From positions 124,001 to 188,000 of the forward strand of contig JAFUGG010000013.1 of assembly GCA_017469525.1 (NCBI GenBank): a stretch of 64,000 nucleotides of DNA. The letters are read 5' to 3'. Below the pieces are notes generated by a model. That model did not search any database. It had not been told where the DNA came from and worked only from the letters and a program-made list of their open reading frames with translations. The DNA is from Bacteroidaceae bacterium. Its GTDB lineage: Bacteria; Bacteroidota; Bacteroidia; Bacteroidales; Bacteroidaceae. Positions within the stretch are counted from its first letter, which is position 1. The number at the start of each line of letters is the position of its first letter. Shown here in pieces: positions 58,106-64,000 of the stretch. A program made the position numbers and the translations under genes.

Positions 58106-59143
58106 CTTTCGCAGGAGTTCCTTGTTGATGGTGCTGATGCGACGCTGACGTTCCATGAAGTCAGCCTTGATGTCCGCTCCGATTGACGTTATCTCATTGT
58201 TCACGCCATGGTAGAAGTCGGAGAATGCACGCAGAAGCGGCGGCTGATACGGCTGCTCCTTCGTGTTGACGACCATGCGGATACCTTTCGGCACAAGCTT
58301 TACATCCAGTTCCTTACCCGCGTCCTTCGGGTCGCCGTCAAAGTGGATAACTCCTGGTGCAGAGCGTTTTATGTGTAGTTGTTGGCAACGGAATGAATGG
58401 ATTCGGCTGTTCGTTGTGATGGTTTTATTGAATAGCTGGATGGCTATCTGCGGGGCTTCCAGGACGGTGAAAGGTTCCATAAGAGTCACGTCCATTAGTC
58501 CATCGCTCATACTTGCGTGCGGGGCAATGTAAACGTTATTACCGTACTGACTCGCGTTGGCACATGCAATGAGGAAAGCCTTATAGGTCTGACGTTCGCC
58601 GTCAATCGTTATCTCATAAGTGTCAGGCTTATACTTCAGTCCTTCCTTCAGCGTGTTCTCTATGTAGGTAAGCAGTCCGCGACGTCCGGCCTTGGCAAAC
58701 CTGTCGCTGATGAAAGCGTCGAACCCCACGCCGCAAGTGCAAAAGAAGGGCACATCGTCTATTATTCCGTAGTCGAGAGACTCGACGTGATAGTCGGCGA
58801 GTACTTGCAAAGCGCCGTCCGGATTCATAGGGATGTAGAGGTGTCGCGCCAGTCCGTTGCCACTTCCACAGGGGATGATGCCGAGCGCAACATCTGTATG
58901 GACAAGGCTTCGGGCTACTTCATTGACCGTCCCATCGCCTCCGACGGCAACTACAACGTCAGTCCCCTCCTTGATGGCCTCGCCTACCAACTCTGCGGCA
59001 TGTCCCTTGCGCTCCGTATAGCAGAGTGTCCACCGGAAACGCTGGCTGTCGAGGTATTTCGGGATAAGGTCAATGATATGCCTTTTGTCTGATGTCCCTG
59101 AGATAGGGTTCACGATGAATAATATCCTGATACGTTTGTCCAT
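58088..59143 (-). CDS. Diacylglycerol/sphingosine-kinase-type lipid kinase
   Basis: 351 residues from ATG 59143 (MDKRIRILFIVNPISGTSDK). The catalytic signature is VVAVGGDGTVNEVARSLVHT (about 66-85), followed by LGIIPCGSGNGLARHLYIPM (about 89-108), both as in DAGK_cat lipid kinases. SDGLMDVTLMEP lies near 225. It phosphorylates a lipid hydroxyl using ATP. It is divergent from serine palmitoyltransferase (166 nt between start codons), so a sphingoid base or ceramide is a plausible substrate besides diacylglycerol. TACCTTTG (59153-59160, minus) ends 9 nt before the ATG. Confidence 0.85.
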   Translation of the reverse strand: MDKRIRILFIVNPISGTSDKRHIIDLIPKYLDSQRFRWTLCYTERKGHAAELVGEAIKEGTDVVVAVGGDGTVNEVARSLVHTDVALGIIPCGSGNGLARHLYIPMNPDGALQVLADYHVESLDYGIIDDVPFFCTCGVGFDAFISDRFAKAGRRGLLTYIENTLKEGLKYKPDTYEITIDGERQTYKAFLIACANASQYGNNVYIAPHASMSDGLMDVTLMEPFTVLEAPQIAIQLFNKTITTNSRIHSFRCQQLHIKRSAPGVIHFDGDPKDAGKELDVKLVPKGIRMVVNTKEQPYQPPLLRAFSDFYHGVNNEITSIGADIKADFMERQRRISTINKELLRKLRKKS

Positions 59144-59152
59144 ATTCGGATG

Positions 59153-59160
59153 CAAAGGTA
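59153..59160 (-). promoter_or_regulatory. -7 element for the lipid kinase gene
   Basis: TACCTTTG on the minus strand; 9 nt separate it from the ATG, so the leader is very short. Confidence 0.6.
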
Positions 59161-59255
59161 AGGAAAAAAGTTCAATTCCTATACATTATTTATATAATTA
59201 GGCAGGAAGAGTATTTTTTTTGTGTTGAGTGTGCTATTATTTCAAGAAAAAGGAG

Positions 59256-59263
59256 TACCTTTG
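59256..59263 (+). promoter_or_regulatory. -7 element for the serine palmitoyltransferase gene
   Basis: TACCTTTG, 46 nt before the ATG. The -33 region is T-rich but has no TTTG at the ideal distance. Confidence 0.55.
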
Positions 59264-59309
59264 CACAAAAATTTGAGCCTTTTCGAAGGCTTGCTACTTA
59301 AACTACAAC

Positions 59310-60494
59310 ATGGGATTATTACAAGACAGATGCGCTAAATACACTCTTCCTCAAGAGTTCATGGCGCAGGGTATTTACCCTTATTTCCGCGAAATAGAAG
59401 GAAAACAAGGCACAGAGGTTATCATGGAAGGCCGTCGCGTGCTGATGTTTGGTTCGAATGCATACACCGGTCTGACTGGCGACCAGCGCGTCATTGACGC
59501 AGGTTGCGCTGCCATGCAGAAATATGGCAGCGGATGTGCCGGCAGCCGATTCCTCAACGGAACGCTCGACATACACGTCCAGCTCGAAAAGGAACTGGCT
59601 GAGTTTGTCGGCAAGGACGAGGCACTCTGTTTCGCAACAGGCTTCACCGTGAACAGCGGCGTGATAAGCCAGATCGTTGACCGCAATGACTATGTCATTT
59701 GCGACGACCGCGACCACGCCAGCATCGTGGATGGGCGCCGTCTTTCATTCGCCACACAGCTCAAGTACAAGCACAACGACATGGAAGACCTCGAGAAGCA
59801 ACTCCAGAAGTGTGAGCCTGACCGAGTGAAACTGATTGTCGTCGATGGCGTCTTCAGCATGGAAGGTGACCTTTGCAAACTGCCCGAAATCGTCGAGCTG
59901 AAGAAGAAATACAATGCCACCATCATGGTGGACGAGGCACACGGAATCGGTGTGTTTGGCAAGCAGGGTAGGGGCGTCTGCAATCACTTCGGGTTGACCG
60001 ACGACGTGGACCTCATCATGGGCACCTTCTCGAAGAGTCTTGCTTCCATCGGAGGCTTCATTGCAGCCGACAGCAGCATCATCAACTGGCTCCGCCACAC
60101 AGTTCGCACCTACATCTTCAGCGCCAGTTGCACACCGGCAGCCACTGCCGCAGCTCGCGAAGCACTGCACATCATCCAGAAGGAACCCGAGAGGCTGGAG
60201 GCACTTTGGAGCGTTACAAACTATGCCTTGAAGCGTTTCCGCGAGGAAGGTTTCGAGATTGGCGACACCGAGAGCCCCATCATTCCGCTCTATGTTCGCG
60301 ACACCGACAAGACATTCATGGCAGTTGCCAAGGCCTTTAATGAGGGCGTGTTCATCAATCCTGTCATTCCTCCTGCCTGCGCACCGCAGGACACTTTGGT
60401 CCGCTATGCGCTCATGGCAACCCACACACGCGAGCAAGTCGACGAATCAGTCGTTAAGCTCAAGAAGGTGTTCAAGGAGTTGGGAATCCTCTAA
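59310..60494 (+). CDS. spt: Serine palmitoyltransferase-like aminotransferase (alpha-oxoamine synthase)
   Basis: 394 residues. PLP-dependent alpha-oxoamine synthase: MFGSNAYTGLTGDQRVIDAG (about 46-65), GSGCAGSRFLNGTLDIHVQL (about 73-92), VVDGVFSMEGDLCKLPEI (about 179-196), MVDEAHGIGVFGKQGRGVCN (about 209-228) and the PLP lysine in IMGTFSKSLASIGGFIAADS (about 239-258). The sequence fits the Bacteroides serine palmitoyltransferase that starts sphingolipid synthesis; glycine C-acetyltransferase is the closest alternative. Divergent neighbour of the lipid kinase. A strong terminator follows. Confidence 0.88.
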   Translation: MGLLQDRCAKYTLPQEFMAQGIYPYFREIEGKQGTEVIMEGRRVLMFGSNAYTGLTGDQRVIDAGCAAMQKYGSGCAGSRFLNGTLDIHVQLEKELAEFVGKDEALCFATGFTVNSGVISQIVDRNDYVICDDRDHASIVDGRRLSFATQLKYKHNDMEDLEKQLQKCEPDRVKLIVVDGVFSMEGDLCKLPEIVELKKKYNATIMVDEAHGIGVFGKQGRGVCNHFGLTDDVDLIMGTFSKSLASIGGFIAADSSIINWLRHTVRTYIFSASCTPAATAAAREALHIIQKEPERLEALWSVTNYALKRFREEGFEIGDTESPIIPLYVRDTDKTFMAVAKAFNEGVFINPVIPPACAPQDTLVRYALMATHTREQVDESVVKLKKVFKELGIL

Positions 60495-60519
60495 ACACTT
60501 CAATCAAGACTGCACACAA

Positions 60520-60560
60520 GGCAACATCTGACCCTGAAAAGGCAGATGTTGCCTTTTTTC
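60520..60560 (+). terminator. Rho-independent terminator after spt
   Basis: GGCAACATCTG (60520-60530) pairs with CAGATGTTGCC (60543-60553), followed by TTTTTTC. Confidence 0.9.
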
Positions 60561-60616
60561 TTTCAAATCATATGCCAACCTTTGCAACTGGATTCAATCA
60601 CAAAACAGACTGTATT

Positions 60617-62413
60617 ATGAAACTCCGCCTTAGTCTCTTGTTCGTTTGCGCTATTTTCGCCCTTACCTCAAAGGCAGAAGCCGACTTCACCGAAACGCTC
60701 TTCGGACCGAATGTCCACGTATACAAACCCACCGACTGCATGGACAGCATTCATGCTGACGTTGAGCGTATTCACTCCAAACTATTCAATAAGGACTTCA
60801 GTCGCGACCGTTATGCCCTCCTCTTCATGCCGGGCGACTACAGGGAGGCTGGTTTGCTGCACATTCCCTTCTACGTCCATGCCGCCGGACTTGGCAAGAC
60901 GCCGCTTGAGGTGAAGGTGAGCAACGTCCATACGCCACCCCATCTGCCCGATGGCAACTGCACTTGCACCTTCTGGCGAAGCATCGAAAACCTATCAGTC
61001 ATAGGCAGAGAGACTTACGACGAAGAGGAGACTTTCAAGTGGAGTGTCTCTCAAGCGGCTCCCATCCGCCGTGTCTACAGCGAACGAACCGTTCGGCACC
61101 AGTGGGGCAAGGGCTGGGTGAGCGGTGGTTTCACTGCCGACTGTTGGTTCGTAGCCCCTGTTGGCAGCGACCACCAACAGCAATGGTACACCCGAAACAG
61201 CCTCTTGGAAAAGGGTAGGGGCGAGTTCCGTGAAATGAAATACAACTATGTCTTCCAAGGTGTAGAACTTGGAAAAGACGTGGACAGAAGCACATACACG
61301 GACAACTGGGACAGAGGCGGCAACGTCACATTCGTGCCTCAGACACCCATCATCCGTGAAAAGCCCTTCCTTTTTATTGGCGACGACGGACGCTACAAAG
61401 TGTTCCGACCGGCACTCCGACGCAACGCTTCAGGTCTTTCGTGGAGCAAAGATAGGATAGGGGACGGCGAGGAAATCGACTTGCAAAGTGCCTTCTATCT
61501 CGTCAAGCCAGGCACTTCGGCTTCGGAAATCAATCGTCAACTCTCTCAGGGAAAGCATATTATGTTCCTCCCTGGCATCTTCGTGCTCGAGGAACCCCTG
61601 CGAGTCAGCCGTCCGAACACCATCGTGATGGGACTTGGATGGAGCACCGTCGTGCCCGGCGAAACGAATTCAGAGGCGGCAATCATCGTTGAGGACGTGG
61701 ATGGTGTGAGTATCTGCTCGCTGCTCTTCGATGCTCATTACTCGTCGCACAGTTTGCTCTCGGTTCGTGGAGGCAAGCGGCACCGCAAGAATCCCACGCT
61801 GCTAGCCGACTTGTTCTTCCGTGTGGGAGGCTTCAGACCAGCCCCCGTGCATGTGGATTGCGCTTTGGAAATCGCTCAGTCCGACGTCATTGGCGACCAC
61901 TTCTGGCTTTGGAGAGCCGATCATGGCGTGCGAGGAAGCGTCGGATGGAACGTCAACACAGCCCCCATAGGACTTCACGTCACCGGAAACTACGTGACAA
62001 TCTACGGACTTTTCAACGAACATTTCCAACAATATCAAGCCCTTTGGGAAGGTGAACACGGGCGAACTTTCTTCTATCAATGTGAGACGCCGTACGATGC
62101 GCCAAGCCAGGATACCTATATGAGCCACGGCGGAACGGTGAAAGGTTTTGCCGCCTATAAGGTTGGCGACATGGTGCGTCATCACGAAGCTACTGGCTTT
62201 GGCATCTACGATGTGCTTTTCAATTCCGAGATTCGAATTGAGAGTTCTGTCGAAGTTCCAGAGAAGAAAGGTATCAAGCTGCGTCACATCTGCAACAACT
62301 CGCTGTCGAATCCCGGTCCGCGAGGCTTCGGCTTCATCGTCAACCACAACACACCAAGCACATACAATACATGGCGCGACAACAGGACCTACGTCGATAA
62401 ACTCGATTTCTGA
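60617..62413 (+). CDS. Exported beta-helix-type protein, function unknown
   Basis: 598 residues from ATG 60617 with signal peptide MKLRLSLLFVCAIFALTSKA; an ATG at 60572 precedes a non-signal stretch. The mature protein has the look of a right-handed beta-helix of the GH55/pectin-lyase kind: FGPNVHVYKPTD, GKHIMFLPGIFVLEEPLRVS, VMGLGWSTVVPGETNSEAAI, IAQSDVIGDHFWLWRADHGV. Related sequences are sometimes labelled adenylyl cyclase, for which I see no support. Probably periplasmic or surface, perhaps acting on a glycan. Array G follows its stop codon. Confidence 0.65.
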   Translation: MKLRLSLLFVCAIFALTSKAEADFTETLFGPNVHVYKPTDCMDSIHADVERIHSKLFNKDFSRDRYALLFMPGDYREAGLLHIPFYVHAAGLGKTPLEVKVSNVHTPPHLPDGNCTCTFWRSIENLSVIGRETYDEEETFKWSVSQAAPIRRVYSERTVRHQWGKGWVSGGFTADCWFVAPVGSDHQQQWYTRNSLLEKGRGEFREMKYNYVFQGVELGKDVDRSTYTDNWDRGGNVTFVPQTPIIREKPFLFIGDDGRYKVFRPALRRNASGLSWSKDRIGDGEEIDLQSAFYLVKPGTSASEINRQLSQGKHIMFLPGIFVLEEPLRVSRPNTIVMGLGWSTVVPGETNSEAAIIVEDVDGVSICSLLFDAHYSSHSLLSVRGGKRHRKNPTLLADLFFRVGGFRPAPVHVDCALEIAQSDVIGDHFWLWRADHGVRGSVGWNVNTAPIGLHVTGNYVTIYGLFNEHFQQYQALWEGEHGRTFFYQCETPYDAPSQDTYMSHGGTVKGFAAYKVGDMVRHHEATGFGIYDVLFNSEIRIESSVEVPEKKGIKLRHICNNSLSNPGPRGFGFIVNHNTPSTYNTWRDNRTYVDKLDF

Positions 62414-62465
62414 TGATTTTCTTACTGAATTTTCCATCCTCGTTGCCCAACTTAGCGTGCCGGGT

Positions 62466-62537
62466 TGTTTGCACATACATGTAGATGCAATTGCATATAC
62501 ATGTAAATGCAATTGCATCTACATGTATGTGCAAACA
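62466..62537. repeat. 72-nt palindrome that is also a 22-nt-pitch array (G, 3 units)
   Basis: Arms of 31 nt (62466-62496 and 62507-62537) are perfectly complementary around a 10-nt centre, itself TACATGTA plus one mismatched pair. TACATGTA occurs at 62476-62483, 62498-62505 and 62520-62527, exactly 22 nt apart, with TGCAATTGCA halfway between (62486-62495, 62508-62517). It lies in the gene-free stretch 62414-62786, whose remainder is A/T-rich. Confidence 0.93.
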
Positions 62538-62719
62538 CCTTGGCGTATTATCTCTGCCTGAGAAACTTAGGATTTTGGGCAAAAAGGAGTGCCGAATAGG
62601 ACGTTTCCTTTATATGGTTCATATAGTATAATGTAATAAAACCGTCATTGCTTATTAAACATAACGTCCATTAAATATTCAAAATACTGATAAATACAAT
62701 AACATCACGATGGTTTTAT

Positions 62720-62750
62720 TTTGATATTATGAGAAAAAAACTTAACTTTG
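62720..62750 (+). promoter_or_regulatory. Promoter of the oxidoreductase gene
   Basis: TTTG (62720-62723), 19 nt, TAACTTTG (62743-62750), 36 nt before the ATG. Confidence 0.75.
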
Positions 62751-62786
62751 CAGAGTTGAAACAAGATTTGATGCAACAAAAATAAT

Positions 62787-63767
62787 ATGAAGATTTCAAT
62801 AGCAGGAACAGGTAAGATTGCCGAAGAAGTCATGCGAATGCTGCATGAGGAATTTGCAGGAAAGATTGAAGTGACAGGCATTTACGCCCGAGAACACAGC
62901 ATAGAACATGCCATCGACCTTTGCCAAGCGTACGCTCCGACGGGTTTCGTCTTCACCGACTACCAGCGAATGCTTCAGGAAGCCGAGGCAGATTATGTTT
63001 ACATCGCCAATGCCAACCACGTTCATCATGAGTTTGCGATGCAAGCAATGCAGGCCGGAAAGAACGTAATTGTTGAGAAGCCCATCGCAGTCAACCGTGT
63101 TCAGACAGAGGAACTCATTGATACGGCCATCCAGAGATGCGTTCACCTGCTGCCAGCCTTCTCGTTGCTCTACATGCCTCTTTTCAGGAAAATGCAGGAA
63201 GAACTGCCTAAGATTGGCAAAGTCAGAATGGTTCATTGCAACTTTGCCCAGCGAAGTAGCCGCTACGACCGCTATCTCAAAGGCGAACTGACGCCAGTCT
63301 TCGACCCGGAAATGGCGGGCGGGACACTTGCCGACCTCAACATCTACAACCTTTGCTTTGCGATTGCCCTCTTCGGACCGCCAAGAACTATCCGCTACGA
63401 CTGCAACCGAGGCTACAATGGCATTGACCTTAGTGGCACCCTACTCTGCCATTATCCCACTTCCCTGGCAGTCCTGAGCGCTTCGAAAGACTCGGACGGA
63501 ATCTCTTACGGCTGTATTCAAGGCGAAGACGGATACATCGAAGTGCATGGCCCGGTGAGCATTCTCGACTCCTTCACCCTTCATCTGAACGGTCAGCCAC
63601 CCGTCACATTCAAGAGCGAGACAGGTCGCCACCGCCTTAGCTACGAGTTCCAGGAGTTCCTTTCACTCGTCGAAAACAGGCAGGAATGCCACATTGTCAT
63701 ACCTTACGTAACAAGAGTCATGCAGGAGATTGCCATTGCGCAAGAACGCATGATACAAGACATTTAA
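62787..63767 (+). CDS. Gfo/Idh/MocA family oxidoreductase
   Basis: 326 residues. N-terminal Rossmann fold: MKISIAGTGKIAEEVMRMLH (dinucleotide loop, 1-20), DYVYIANANHVHHEFAMQAM (about 71-90) and AGKNVIVEKPIAVNRVQTEE (about 92-111, the EKP catalytic motif). The C-terminal domain carries the substrate-side GGTLADLNIYNLCFAI (about 178-193), where His is usual after DxxIY in many members but is Asn here. It probably oxidises or reduces a sugar or inositol with NAD(P). A sulfatase gene begins 14 nt later, so both may serve sulfated-glycan use. Confidence 0.88.
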   Translation: MKISIAGTGKIAEEVMRMLHEEFAGKIEVTGIYAREHSIEHAIDLCQAYAPTGFVFTDYQRMLQEAEADYVYIANANHVHHEFAMQAMQAGKNVIVEKPIAVNRVQTEELIDTAIQRCVHLLPAFSLLYMPLFRKMQEELPKIGKVRMVHCNFAQRSSRYDRYLKGELTPVFDPEMAGGTLADLNIYNLCFAIALFGPPRTIRYDCNRGYNGIDLSGTLLCHYPTSLAVLSASKDSDGISYGCIQGEDGYIEVHGPVSILDSFTLHLNGQPPVTFKSETGRHRLSYEFQEFLSLVENRQECHIVIPYVTRVMQEIAIAQERMIQDI

Positions 63768-63781
63768 CAAAACCCTATATC

Positions 63782-64000
63782 ATGAAGAAACTTCCCTTCC
63801 TTCTCCTTGGCAGTTGTGCCATGCAAAGTGCTCAGGCACAACGTTGGAACATCGTCTACATCATGAGCGACGACCATTCCTATCAAGCTATCAGCGCCTA
63901 CGGACACCAGCTTTCCCGACAGGCTCCGACGCCCAATCTCGACCGACTTGCCGAGCGAGGAATGCTCTTCCACCGTGCTTATGTCGAGAACTCCCTCAGC
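63782..64000 (+). CDS. Sulfatase, N-terminal part (cut by the window end)
   Basis: 73 residues visible. Signal MKKLPFLLLGSCAMQSAQAQ (a lipobox LGSC is also possible). The mature start RWNIVYIMSDDHSYQAISAY carries the two Asp metal ligands of the sulfatase family. HRAYVENSLS ends the window. By analogy with N-S-(I/L)-(C/S)-x-P-S-R, the final Ser would be the residue converted to formylglycine (serine type), but the next bases are not visible. Exported; cleaves sulfate esters, probably of glycans. Confidence 0.85.
   Translation, partial: MKKLPFLLLGSCAMQSAQAQRWNIVYIMSDDHSYQAISAYGHQLSRQAPTPNLDRLAERGMLFHRAYVENSLS

Noticed and set aside
60617-62413. Adenylyl cyclase
   Set aside because: This label is sometimes attached to similar proteins, but no cyclase motif is visible; the sequence looks like an exported beta-helix.

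Overview
The window looks like a chromosomal segment of a Bacteroidales bacterium, most like Prevotella or a close relative. Three things point there. Most intergenic regions carry the Bacteroidetes promoter type (TTTG, about 19 nt, TAnnTTTG). Many genes are order-specific types: DUF4835, DUF3127, an ECF sigma factor with a TonB-type partner, GH92 mannosidase, reverse rubrerythrin and serine palmitoyltransferase. Secreted proteins have the typical short signal peptides and GIYIVNGKK-type C-termini. I see no rRNA, integrase, transposase or CRISPR array. Identity was judged from protein motifs only; no database search was run.

Layout. 1-2255: end of an alanine/sodium symporter, ECF sigma factor, and a membrane anti-sigma-like/TonB protein. 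2627-8461: lactonase-type metallo-beta-lactamase, an A/T-rich restriction-modification pair, xseA, xseB, ilvE. 8496-12887: SH3-like exported protein, ribH with a TPR protein, recF with a DUF721 protein. 13516-18461: hisG-hisD-hisC-hisB and recR. 18602-23220: small membrane protein, acetyltransferase, reverse rubrerythrin, tRNA-Gly, lipoprotein glycosidase, YhhN-like protein. 23189-27740: exported flavin/Fe-S pair, GH92, HU. 28039-37417 (all minus): sulfotransferase, cysN, cysD, cysC, SLC13 transporter, radA, tex; the cys genes make PAPS and the last gene probably spends it on sulfonation. 38180-43794: surface and exported proteins, including a secreted protein made of EF-Tu domains 2 and 3. 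43861-48634: tRNA-Arg, DUF3127, dnaN, exonuclease, coaBC, DUF4835. 49529-58105: uvrB, an unknown charge-polarised protein, an rRNA/tRNA methyltransferase, a BamA/TamA-like protein, a glycosyltransferase, rarA and a small coupled ORF. 58088-64000: lipid kinase and serine palmitoyltransferase back to back, a beta-helix-type exported protein, a Gfo/Idh/MocA oxidoreductase, and the start of a sulfatase.

Two things stand out. First, the EF-Tu-like protein at 42805-43794 has a signal peptide, an Ig-like segment and the two tRNA-binding domains of elongation factor Tu, but no GTPase domain. Second, the non-coding DNA is built from periodic short repeats. Nine intergenic loci carry arrays of short inverted or direct units spaced 22 nt centre to centre (one 21-nt step), with locus-specific sequence but constant geometry. 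More than a dozen other places carry tandem 7-nt repeats, often five units (35 nt). At four places short repeats have entered reading frames in phase: the xseA core, tex, the C-terminus of a surface protein, and the signal peptide of the DUF4835 protein.
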